A DNA stretch of 28,563 nt from DASSTJ01 sp035707965 (GTDB lineage: Bacteria > Actinomycetota > Actinomycetes > Actinomycetales > Angustibacteraceae). Location: positions 1 through 28,563 of the forward strand of contig DASSTJ010000092.1 of assembly GCA_035707965.1 (NCBI GenBank), read 5' to 3'. Below, one piece after another: positions 6,956 to 14,128 of the stretch; position 1 is the stretch's first letter, and every line of letters begins with the position of its first letter. The translations under genes and the position numbers were made by a program. Under the pieces are notes generated by a model. It saw nothing but the letters and a program-made list of their open reading frames with translations, did not search any database and was not told the origin of the DNA.

Positions 6956-7780
6956 TCAGTGCCTGCAGGACCAGTACCACGGGATGAGCGGCCCGACCCA
7001 GGCCTTCTTCATCGCGATGCACTTGTTCCGGCCCATCGCCGCGGTCGCCCACGCTGACACGAGGCCACAGCTGATGCTGACCGCCTTGGTCAGTGTGGGG
7101 TCCGGGATGGCTGCGGCCACCGCCGCGCAACCGGCGGCGCTGCTCGCGGTGAGCCACGTCTCGTACCAGCTGTAGTGCACGTCGATACCCCACCAGTGCC
7201 ACGACACCGACGGGTCAGCCACAACGGGGAACGCGGTGTGCGCGTCGACGTCGACCACCTGGGACAGCGTGCTGCCGTCGATCTCGTACCGGGTCTTCAC
7301 GGCGTTGCCGTGCGCGTCCTTCGCCCAGGCCGGCTCGATGAGCGCCACCGGTTCACCGCTGCGGTCGTACACCGCGACGTAGCCGTGGCCGAGCTGACGC
7401 AGCTCGTGGCCGGCGAACGAGTAGTCGTATCGCGTGGGCGCCTCGGCGTCGGCGATCACGGTGAGCATCCGGACGGCGTCCGTGCCGGTGGACTGCACCA
7501 CCTGGTCGAAGTGGCGTCCGTCGAAGACTCGGGTGTGGGCGTCGAGCCGTCGACTGCCGGCCGCGGCGTCCGGGTAGGTGATGGCGAGGCCCCCTGCTCG
7601 GACGGTGTGCCCGTGGACGGGCAGCGCGACGCCTGGGGCGCCGCTCGACACCCCCGCCTGCTGGAGCGCCAGCCGTGTGACGGACGTCGTGTCCGTCGTG
7701 GCGGAGGCCGCGCCGATGCCGGTGGACAGCGTCACGGCAAGAGCCGACAGCGCTGTGATCATTCGTGTTCCCCTGCGCAT
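6956..7780 (-). CDS. Exported protein with four-Cys C-terminal module, unknown function
   Basis: This 274-aa protein has a clear signal peptide: basic MRRGTR, hydrophobic core MITALSALAVTLSTGIG, and likely cleavage after AASA near residue 27. A region of about 28-190 follows, ending in FPVVADPSVSW (184-194), a motif I associate loosely with diverse actinobacterial exported proteins. The last 80 residues differ in character: Trp/Tyr-rich, then a hydrophobic Ala-rich core, with cysteines at 218, 238, 254 and 272 that could form two disulfides, ending in PWYWSCRH. The ATG at 7780 has GAGGAGACTC just upstream; a TTG 63 nt further back would bury the signal peptide and was rejected. The small membrane protein gene follows. 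No known catalytic motif is seen. Confidence 0.7.
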   Translation of the reverse strand: MRRGTRMITALSALAVTLSTGIGAASATTDTTSVTRLALQQAGVSSGAPGVALPVHGHTVRAGGLAITYPDAAAGSRRLDAHTRVFDGRHFDQVVQSTGTDAVRMLTVIADAEAPTRYDYSFAGHELRQLGHGYVAVYDRSGEPVALIEPAWAKDAHGNAVKTRYEIDGSTLSQVVDVDAHTAFPVVADPSVSWHWWGIDVHYSWYETWLTASSAAGCAAVAAAIPDPTLTKAVSISCGLVSAWATAAMGRNKCIAMKKAWVGPLIPWYWSCRH

Positions 7781-7830
7781 GAGTCTCCTCGAGTCGCCTG
7801 CGGACGGCACCTGACTGGTGCCAGGCGTGA

Positions 7831-7846
7831 CGCTTGCTGACAAGCG
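7831..7846. promoter_or_regulatory. Short palindrome between divergent genes
   Basis: CGCTTG and CAAGCG flank a 4-nt loop in the 146-nt space between the exported-protein gene and the Gfo/Idh gene. It could be an operator for either, but the sequence is short enough to be chance. Confidence 0.25.
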
Positions 7847-7926
7847 ACAGCGATGTCAAGGGAGCGCGATCGGCTGTGGACGACGCTCCGCCTGCCGAGA
7901 GCCCGGAGCGGTGTCATGCTCGAACC

Positions 7927-8925
7927 ATGAAGATCGGTGTCGTGGGTGTCGGCAGGATCGGAACCGAGCACGCGCGGACGCTGCACGACCATCCGGACGT
8001 CGAGCTGGTGGTGACCGACGCCGACCTCGTGCGGGCGGAACAGGTCGCTGACAAGCTCGGTGTGCCGTCCGTCGCGAGCGTCGACGAGCTGCTGCGGACC
8101 CCACTCGACGGGCTGGTGATCGCGGCCGCCACCAAAGCGCATCCCCAGCTGATCTGCGCGGGGGTCGACGCCGGCCTGCCGGTGTTCTGCGAGAAGCCGG
8201 TCGCCAGCGACGTCCCAGGCACCCGGCAGGTGGCCGACCACGTGCGGCGAGCGGGCGGCACGGTGCAGGTCGGGTTCATGCGTCGCTTCGACCCCGGGTA
8301 CCGCACGGCCCGGGAGGCGTTGCGGTCGGGCGTGCTCGGCGAGCTGCGCCGGGTGCACGTCGTCACCGCCGACCCGCGCCCGCCGTCACCGGTGTACGTG
8401 CCGATCAGCAACGGCATCTACCGCGATCTGCACATCCACGACTTCGACGCCGTCCGGTGGGTCACCGGGCGCGAGGTGCGCGAGGTCTTCGCGATGGGCA
8501 AGAACCGGGGCGACCCCATGTTCGCCCGGGCTGGTGACGTCGACGAGGCGACGACGATGCTGCGCCTGGACGACGACACGCTCGTGACGATGCACGGCTC
8601 CCGGTACAACGGCGCCGGCTACGACGTCCGCATGGAGCTCGCCGGCACCAAGGACACCTGGGTCGTCGGGCTGGACCAGCGCATCCCTCTGCACTCGGCC
8701 GAGCCGGGCGCGGACATCCCGAGCGCCCACCCGTGGCCCGGCTTCTGGCCGCGCTTCACGCCGGCCTACCGCGCCGAGATCAACGGCTTCGTCGATCTGG
8801 TGCGGGGCGGCGGCGAGAGCCCGTGCACCGTTGACGACGCGCTCGCCGCGCTCGTCGTGGCCGAGGCCGCGGCACGCTCACGTCGCGAGCACCGCCCGGT
8901 GCACCTCGTCGAGATGGGCTCCTGA
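7927..8925 (+). CDS. Gfo/Idh/MocA-family NAD(P)-dependent dehydrogenase, inositol dehydrogenase-like
   Basis: This 332-aa protein has an N-terminal Rossmann fold (GVGRIG at 7-12) and the family signature CEKP with K90. A substrate-domain motif RDLHIHDFD supplies D167 and H171; together with K90 these match the catalytic Lys, Asp and His of myo-inositol 2-dehydrogenase. It probably oxidises a cyclitol or sugar. The ATG at 7927 opens directly with MKIGVVGVGRIG; earlier in-frame codons give unrelated sequence. guaB3 starts 30 nt downstream from its own promoter. No inositol catabolic genes are nearby, so the true substrate is unknown. Confidence 0.85.
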   Translation: MKIGVVGVGRIGTEHARTLHDHPDVELVVTDADLVRAEQVADKLGVPSVASVDELLRTPLDGLVIAAATKAHPQLICAGVDAGLPVFCEKPVASDVPGTRQVADHVRRAGGTVQVGFMRRFDPGYRTAREALRSGVLGELRRVHVVTADPRPPSPVYVPISNGIYRDLHIHDFDAVRWVTGREVREVFAMGKNRGDPMFARAGDVDEATTMLRLDDDTLVTMHGSRYNGAGYDVRMELAGTKDTWVVGLDQRIPLHSAEPGADIPSAHPWPGFWPRFTPAYRAEINGFVDLVRGGGESPCTVDDALAALVVAEAAARSRREHRPVHLVEMGS

Positions 8926-8943
8926 GCCGCCTGCCGCCACCGG

Positions 8944-8949
8944 TAGCCT
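8944..8949 (+). promoter_or_regulatory. -10 box of guaB3, leaderless type
   Basis: TAGCCT is followed by 6 nt and then the GTG start of guaB3. This places the predicted transcription start at or next to the initiation codon. Confidence 0.5.
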
Positions 8950-8955
8950 GGCGCG

Positions 8956-10077
8956 GTGACCGAGATCGAGATCGGACGTGGCAAGCGCGGTCGACGCGCC
9001 TACTCCTTCGACGACATCGCCGTGGTGCCCAGCCGGCGCACGCGGGACCCCGAAGAGGTGTCCGTCGCCTGGCAGATCGACGCCTACCGCTTCGAGCTGC
9101 CCGTCATGGCAGCGCCGATGGACTCCGTCACCTCGCCGGCCACCGCCATCGCGCTGGGCCGGGCCGGCGGACTGGGCGTCCTCGACCTCGAAGGCCTGTG
9201 GACCCGCTACGAGGACCCGGAGCCGCTGCTCCGGGAGATCGCCTCGCTGGACGACGACCGGGCCACCCGCCGCATGCAGGAGATGTACTCGGTCGAGATC
9301 CAGCCGGACCTCGTCGCCGAGAGGCTGCGCGAGATCCGTGACGCCGGCGTCACGGTCGCCGGGGCTCTGACGCCCGGCCGCACGCAGCAGCTGTGGAAGG
9401 CGGTGGTCGACGCCGGCGTCGACCTCTTCGTCATCCGGGGCACGACCGTCAGCGCCGAGCACGTCTCCGGGCGCGCCGAGCCGTTGAACCTCAAGCGCTT
9501 CATCTACGAGCTGGACGTACCCGTGATCGTCGGCGGTGCCGCCACGTACACCGCGGCCCTGCACCTGATGCGCACCGGCGCCGCCGGCGTCCTCGTCGGC
9601 TTCGGCGGCGGTGCCGCGCACACCACCCGCACCACCCTCGGCATCCACGCGCCGATGGCGACGGCGGTGGCCGACGTCGCGGCTGCCCGGCGCGACTACA
9701 TGGACGAGTCCGGTGGGCGCTACGTGCACGTCATCGCGGACGGCGGCGTGGGCCGCTCCGGCGACATGGTCAAGGCGGTCGCGTGCGGTGCGGACGCCGT
9801 GATGCTCGGTGCCGCTCTCGCCCGCGCCGACGAGGCGCCCGGGGCCGGCTGGCACTGGGGCCCGGAGGCGCACCACCCGCAGCTGCCGCGCGGCGCCCGG
9901 GTGCGCGTCGGCACGATCGCGCCGCTGGCCGAGATCCTCGAGGGCCCGGGTCGCGCGGCCGACGGCACGACCAACATCATCGGGGCGCTCCGACGGGCCA
10001 TGGCGACCTGCGGGTACTCCGATGTGAAGGAGTTCCAGCGGGTGGAGGTCGTGGTCGCGCCCTACCAGCCGGCCTGA
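8956..10077 (+). CDS. guaB3: GuaB3-type IMP dehydrogenase paralogue
   Basis: This 373-aa protein is an IMPDH/GMPR-fold barrel without CBS domains, about 125 residues shorter than GuaB. It opens with EIEIGRGKRGRRAYSFDDIA and contains VMAAPMDSVTSP and ADGGVGRSGDMVKA, typical of the family. The catalytic loop that reads GVGPGSICTTR in GuaB here reads GFGGGAAHTTR, so the nucleophilic cysteine is replaced by H222 (codon 9619-9621). M. tuberculosis GuaB3 also lacks the cysteine as I recall it, so this is a family trait, not decay. The biochemical role is unclear. The GTG start at 8956 is supported by a TAGCCT box 6 nt upstream. Confidence 0.93.
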   Translation: MTEIEIGRGKRGRRAYSFDDIAVVPSRRTRDPEEVSVAWQIDAYRFELPVMAAPMDSVTSPATAIALGRAGGLGVLDLEGLWTRYEDPEPLLREIASLDDDRATRRMQEMYSVEIQPDLVAERLREIRDAGVTVAGALTPGRTQQLWKAVVDAGVDLFVIRGTTVSAEHVSGRAEPLNLKRFIYELDVPVIVGGAATYTAALHLMRTGAAGVLVGFGGGAAHTTRTTLGIHAPMATAVADVAAARRDYMDESGGRYVHVIADGGVGRSGDMVKAVACGADAVMLGAALARADEAPGAGWHWGPEAHHPQLPRGARVRVGTIAPLAEILEGPGRAADGTTNIIGALRRAMATCGYSDVKEFQRVEVVVAPYQPA

Positions 10078-10093
10078 CGCGGGCGCCTGGCGT

Positions 10094-10105
10094 TACTGGC
10101 CAGTA
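10094..10105. promoter_or_regulatory. Palindromic operator candidate upstream of the ALDH-choD operon
   Basis: TACTGGCCAGTA is a perfect 12-bp palindrome. It lies 23 nt upstream of the TAGTCT -10 box, where the -35 region would be, and no good -35 hexamer is visible. This suits a TetR-type repressor or an activator site; no candidate regulator gene adjoins it. Confidence 0.5.
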
Positions 10106-10127
10106 GCCACGGCTGTCGCGGCCGTCC

Positions 10128-10133
10128 TAGTCT
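10128..10133 (+). promoter_or_regulatory. -10 box of the ALDH-choD operon, leaderless type
   Basis: TAGTCT is followed by 6 nt and the ATG at 10140. Transcription would start at the codon itself. Confidence 0.5.
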
Positions 10134-10139
10134 GGCGGC

Positions 10140-11726
10140 ATGTCGTCCGTCGCGGATCCCGAGATCGACCCCAGCGCCACGTACGCGGTGGATCCTGCGC
10201 TGGTGCGGCGGCTGGTGCAGCGCGTCGTCGCGGGCCCCCGGGCCGCGACCCGCACCACAGTCGCCCCGGCTACCGGGTCCCCGATCGCGGCGCTGCCGCT
10301 CTCCACGCCGGACGACGTCCGCCTGGCCGTCGACTCGGCGCGGGCGGCGCAGCGCGCCTGGGCCAGCCGGTCGCTCGCCGACCGCGCCCGCGTGCTCCTG
10401 GCCGCGCACGACCTGGTGCTGAACGAGCAGAGCGACCTGCTCGACCTCATCCAGATCGAGAACGGCAAGGCGCGGGCGCACGCCTTCGAGGAGGTCGCGG
10501 ACGTCGCCATCGTGTGCCGGCACTACGCGCGGCGGGCGTCGGCGTACCTGCGGCCCCGGCGGCGCCAGGGCGCCTTTCCCCTGCTGTCGCAGGCCACGGA
10601 GCTGCGCCACCCGGTCGGCGTGGTCGGCATCATCGTGCCGTGGAACTACCCGCTCACGCTCGCCGTGAGCGACGCCGTCCCCGCGCTGCTCGCCGGCAAC
10701 GCGGTCGTGCTGAAGCCGGACACGCAGACCGCGCTGACGGCCCTGCGCTCCCTCGAGCTGTTCACGCTGGCCGGCGTGCCCGAGGGTCTCGTGCAGGTCG
10801 TCCTCGGTGACGGGCCCGTGGTCGGTTCAGCGCTCGTGGACCACGTCGACCACGTCTCCTTCACCGGCTCGACCGCCACCGGACGCGTCGTGGCGCAGCA
10901 GGCAGCGGGACGGCTCATCGGCGCCAGTCTGGAGCTCGGTGGCAAGAACCCGCTGTACGTCGCGGAGGACGCCGACCTCGAGCGGGCCGCGGAGGGCGCG
11001 GTACGGGCCTGCTTCTCCAGCACCGGTCAGCTGTGCATCTCGGCGGAACGCATGTACCTGCACCACGAGATCGCCGACACGTTCCTCGACCTCTTCGTCG
11101 CGCGGGTGCGCGCCCTGCGGCTGGGTGCGTCCCTCGACTACACGGTCGACATGGGGTCGCTCACGTCCGAGCGGCAGCTCGACGCCGTCGTCCGGCACGT
11201 CGACGACGCGAAGGCACGTGGCGCCACGGTTCTCGCCGGCGGGCGGCCGCGCCCGGACATCGGTCCGCTGTTCTACGAGCCGACGGTGCTCGAGGGCGTC
11301 ACCCCCGAGATGCGGTGCTACGGCGAGGAGACCTTCGGCCCGGTGGTGTCCGTGTACCGGGTGCGGTCCGACGACGAGGCGGTGCAGCGTGCCAACGAGG
11401 GCGAGTACGGCCTGAACGCGAGCGTGTGGACGCGGGACACGACGCGGGGCAAGCGGATCGCGGCCCGCATCAAGGCTGGCACGGTGAACGTCAACGAGGG
11501 CTACGCGGCTGCCTGGGGCAGCGTCGGGGCTCCGATGGGTGGCATGGGCGCCAGCGGGCTCGGCCGACGTCACGGTGCCGAGGGCATCCTGGCGTACACG
11601 GAGTCACAGAACGTGACAGTGCAACACCTCGTCGGCTTCGGGCCGCCGTTCGGGCTCGGCTCAGAGCGGTGGGCCGGCCTGCTGACGACCAGCCTGCGGC
11701 TGATGAAGCGGTTCGGTGTGCGGTGA
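10140..11726 (+). CDS. NAD(P)-dependent aldehyde dehydrogenase, succinate-semialdehyde type (GabD2-like)
   Basis: This 528-aa enzyme belongs to the aldehyde dehydrogenase superfamily. Visible motifs are VPWNY (N169), the cofactor lysine in VLKPD (K192), FTGSTATG (241-248), the general-base E265 in LELGGKNP, and the catalytic C299 in STGQLCIS. The overall pattern recalls the NADP-dependent succinate-semialdehyde dehydrogenases of mycobacteria. Its last codons overlap the GTG of the ChoD-like gene by 4 nt, so the two are translationally coupled and may act in one pathway. The true aldehyde substrate is unknown; a role in steroid or lipid breakdown is only suggested by the partner. Confidence 0.88.
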   Translation: MSSVADPEIDPSATYAVDPALVRRLVQRVVAGPRAATRTTVAPATGSPIAALPLSTPDDVRLAVDSARAAQRAWASRSLADRARVLLAAHDLVLNEQSDLLDLIQIENGKARAHAFEEVADVAIVCRHYARRASAYLRPRRRQGAFPLLSQATELRHPVGVVGIIVPWNYPLTLAVSDAVPALLAGNAVVLKPDTQTALTALRSLELFTLAGVPEGLVQVVLGDGPVVGSALVDHVDHVSFTGSTATGRVVAQQAAGRLIGASLELGGKNPLYVAEDADLERAAEGAVRACFSSTGQLCISAERMYLHHEIADTFLDLFVARVRALRLGASLDYTVDMGSLTSERQLDAVVRHVDDAKARGATVLAGGRPRPDIGPLFYEPTVLEGVTPEMRCYGEETFGPVVSVYRVRSDDEAVQRANEGEYGLNASVWTRDTTRGKRIAARIKAGTVNVNEGYAAAWGSVGAPMGGMGASGLGRRHGAEGILAYTESQNVTVQHLVGFGPPFGLGSERWAGLLTTSLRLMKRFGVR

Positions 11727-13513
11727 CCTCCGCCGTTCCTCCTCGGCAGCGAGACGTGCCGCCCCTCGACACCGACGTCCTCGTCGTCGGGTCCGGCTTC
11801 GGCGGTTCGGTGGCCGCCCTGCGGCTCGCCGAGAAGGGGTACGACGTGACCGTGCTCGAGTCCGGACGGCGGTTCGCCGACTCCGAGCACGCGGCGACGT
11901 CGTGGGACCTGCGCCGCTACCTCTGGGCGCCCCGGCTCGGCTGCTTCGGCATCCAGCGCATCCACAAGCTGCCTGACGTCCTGCTGCTGGCGGGGGCTGG
12001 CGTCGGCGGCGGCTCGCTCAACTACGCGAACACCCTGTACGTGCCGCCGAAGGCATTCTTCGACGACCCGCAGTGGGCGGGCATCACCGACTGGGCGGAC
12101 GAGCTGACGCCGCACTACGACACCGCGGCGCGCATGCTCGGCGTGGTCACCAACCCCTGCCACGGGCCCGTCGAGGAGATCATGCAGGCGGTCGCCGACG
12201 AGATGGGCGTCGGGCACACGTTCCGGCAGACGCCGGTCGGGGTCTTCTTCGGTCGTCCCACGGCCGACGGCACCCCGCGCCGCGAGCCCGGCGTCACCGT
12301 GCCCGACCCGTACTTCGGTGGCGTGGGACCGGAGCGCACCGGCTGCACCGAGTGCGGCAGCTGCATGGTGGGCTGCCGCGAGGGCGCGAAGAACACGCTG
12401 GTGAAGAACTACCTGGCGCTGGCCGAGCGTCTGGGCGTGCGCATCGAGCCGCTGCGCACGGTGGTGGACGTGCGTCCCCTCGACCCTGCCCGGCCGGAGA
12501 GCGGCTGGGCCGTGACGTCCGAGCGCAGCGGCGCCTGGTGGCGGCGCGACCGACGGACGACGAGCGCCCACCAGGTCGTGCTCGCGGCCGGCACGTGGGG
12601 CACGCAGCGGCTCCTGCACTCGATGCGGACCGAGGGCGTGCTGCGTCGCGTGTCGGCGCGCCTCGGCGAGCTCACCCGTACCAACTCGGAGGCGCTCGTC
12701 GGCGCGATGTCGGCACGTGTGCCCGACGCTGACCTGACCCGTGGCGTCGCCATCACGTCGTCCTTCTACCCGGAGGCGGACACGCACGTCGAGAACGTCA
12801 GGTACGGCAAGGGGTCCAACGCGATGGGGCTGCTCGCGACGCTGCTCGTCGACGGTGGAGGACGGGTGCCGCGGCCCGTGCGGTTCCTCGGGCTGGTGGC
12901 GCGGCAACCGCTCACGTTCCTGCGCTCGCTGTCGGTGCGCCGGTGGAGCGAGCGCACCGTGATCGGCTTGGTCATGCAGTCGGTCGACAACTCGCTCACG
13001 GTGTCGGCGCGGCGTCATCCGCTGCTGGCGCGGCTCGGCTTCCGCCCGGTGGGTCTGACCTCGCGACAGGGGCACGGCGCCCCGAACCCGTCGTGGATCC
13101 CCTCCGGCCACGAGGCCGTGCGGCGGCTCGCGCATCGGCTCAGCGAGCGCACCGGGGTGCCGACGTACCCGGGCGGCACGATCAGCGACGTGCTCAACGT
13201 GCCGATGACCGCGCACTTCCTCGGCGGCTGCGTCATCGGCGAGACCGCGGACGACGGGGTGGTCGACGCGTACCACCGCGTCCACGGGTACGCGGGGCTC
13301 CACGTCGTCGACGGGTCGACGGTCTCCGCCAACCTCGGTGTGAACCCGTCGCTCACCATCGCTGCTCAGGCCGAGCGCGCGCTGTCGTTCTGGCCCAACA
13401 AGGGTGATCCGGACGTCCGGCCGTCTCCTGGCGCGCCCTACCGCCGCGTCGACCCCGTCGCTCCACGCCGCCCCGCGGTGCCGGCGTCCGCCCCGGTGAT
13501 GGCGGGCCGCTGA
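11723..13513 (+). CDS. GMC-family flavin oxidoreductase, ChoD-like
   Basis: This 596-aa protein starts with an FAD-binding Rossmann motif VVGSGFGGSVAALRLAEKG (G23, G25, G28) and an acidic E47. It ends with the GMC C-terminal segment HVVDGSTVSANLGVNPSLTI. The sequence and position just after guaB3 match M. tuberculosis ChoD (Rv3409c), annotated as cholesterol oxidase, although its true substrate is debated. Four cysteines, C208, C211, C214 and C218, form C-x2-C-x2-C-x3-C, a spacing typical of ferredoxin-type [4Fe-4S] ligands. The GTG start at 11723 overlaps the upstream stop as GTGA. The C-terminal 40 residues are Pro/Arg-rich and probably disordered. Confidence 0.88.
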   Translation: MTSAVPPRQRDVPPLDTDVLVVGSGFGGSVAALRLAEKGYDVTVLESGRRFADSEHAATSWDLRRYLWAPRLGCFGIQRIHKLPDVLLLAGAGVGGGSLNYANTLYVPPKAFFDDPQWAGITDWADELTPHYDTAARMLGVVTNPCHGPVEEIMQAVADEMGVGHTFRQTPVGVFFGRPTADGTPRREPGVTVPDPYFGGVGPERTGCTECGSCMVGCREGAKNTLVKNYLALAERLGVRIEPLRTVVDVRPLDPARPESGWAVTSERSGAWWRRDRRTTSAHQVVLAAGTWGTQRLLHSMRTEGVLRRVSARLGELTRTNSEALVGAMSARVPDADLTRGVAITSSFYPEADTHVENVRYGKGSNAMGLLATLLVDGGGRVPRPVRFLGLVARQPLTFLRSLSVRRWSERTVIGLVMQSVDNSLTVSARRHPLLARLGFRPVGLTSRQGHGAPNPSWIPSGHEAVRRLAHRLSERTGVPTYPGGTISDVLNVPMTAHFLGGCVIGETADDGVVDAYHRVHGYAGLHVVDGSTVSANLGVNPSLTIAAQAERALSFWPNKGDPDVRPSPGAPYRRVDPVAPRRPAVPASAPVMAGR

Positions 13514-13532
13514 CCCAGACGCTCCTCGTCAG

Positions 13533-13592
13533 GTTCAGTGATGCAGCCTGGGCAGACGCGCGGGCATGTCGCACGAGAGCGCATCACTCAAC
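13533..13592 (+). repeat. 60-bp palindromic intergenic repeat, copy 1
   Basis: The unit begins GTTCAGTGATGC and ends GCATCACTCAAC; these ends are inverted repeats with one mismatch. It lies 20 nt after the choD-like stop. A second copy at 26135-26194 in opposite orientation is identical at 53 of 60 positions, counted by eye. It may fold as a hairpin in RNA. It looks like a REP or small MITE-like element. Confidence 0.85.
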
Positions 13593-13688
13593 GAGCCTGG
13601 CCTGAGCCGCGCCCAGCGGACCGGCCACCCCGACGAGCAAGGGCCCCGGCTCCGTCGCATGATGAGGGGGCCGACGAGAGGACGCATC

Positions 13689-13973
13689 ATGCCGAAGGCG
13701 CTGTGGAACGGTGAGGTGATCGCCGAGAGCGAGGACACGGTGGTCGTCGAGGGCAACCACTACTTCCCGCGCGCGAGCCTGCGGGAGGACGTCCTGCGCG
13801 ACAGCAGCACGACGACGATCTGCCCGTGGAAGGGCACGGCCCACTACTACTCGCTCGAGCTCGACGGCCAGCGCAGCGACGACGCCGTCTGGTACTACCC
13901 GGACCCCAAGCCCAAGGCAGAGCTCGTCACCGACCGGGTCGCGTTCTGGAAGGACGTCACCGTCGAGGAGTAG
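13689..13973 (+). CDS. DUF427 family protein
   Basis: This 94-aa protein matches the DUF427 (PF04248) pattern: MPKALWNGEVIAES at the start, the central YFPRASL, CPWKGTAHYYSL, then VWYYPDPKP and a terminal RVAFWKDVTVEE. The family is a compact beta-rich fold of unknown function, widespread in actinobacteria and fungi. The ATG at 13689 is preceded by GAGAGGA at a good distance. A longer frame from 13566 begins inside the intergenic repeat and was rejected. It stands alone between the 60-bp repeat and palindrome A. Confidence 0.9.
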   Translation: MPKALWNGEVIAESEDTVVVEGNHYFPRASLREDVLRDSSTTTICPWKGTAHYYSLELDGQRSDDAVWYYPDPKPKAELVTDRVAFWKDVTVEE

Positions 13974-13984
13974 ACGGCCTCTCG

Positions 13985-14030
13985 CTGTGGGGTGGCTGGC
14001 ATCGTTCTGGCGAAGGGATACGCCCCACAG
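13985..14030. repeat. Palindromic repeat A
   Basis: CTGTGGGG and CCCCACAG form an 8-bp outer stem with an imperfect inner stem around GCATCGTTC and GCGAAGGGAT. It starts 11 nt after the DUF427 stop and may terminate that gene. Its core is similar to palindrome B and its right arm to palindrome C. Confidence 0.6.
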
Positions 14031-14037
14031 AGGGCCG

Positions 14038-14072
14038 GTGGTTGGCGTCGCTCGAGCGAAGGGATCCGCCAC
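14038..14072. repeat. Palindromic repeat B
   Basis: GTGG and CCAC enclose a perfect 12-bp core TCGCTCGAGCGA. It shares GTGG-TGGC-TCG-TC and GCGAAGGGAT-CGCC with repeat A in the same order, with a period of about 46 nt, so A and B are diverged tandem copies. Confidence 0.6.
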
Positions 14073-14128
14073 GCAACCCTTGTGGACGACCTCAGCGGCC
14101 AACAGCCACCGTCGTCCAGGCTGGTCCG

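Noticed and set aside
7781..7843. TTG-initiated extension of the exported protein
   Set aside because: It would put 21 polar residues before the signal peptide. The ATG at 7780 has a strong GGAG at the right distance.
7915..7920. Leaderless -10 box for the Gfo/Idh gene
   Set aside because: CATGCT is correctly placed 6 nt before the ATG but does not fit TANNNT, so it was left out.
13533..13592. Phage or integron attachment site
   Set aside because: No integrase or tRNA gene is nearby, and the second copy is inverted. A palindromic repeat family fits better.
13566..13688. N-terminal extension of the DUF427 protein
   Set aside because: It starts inside the 60-bp repeat and adds Arg-rich sequence unlike the family. 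The ATG at 13689 has a good ribosome binding site.
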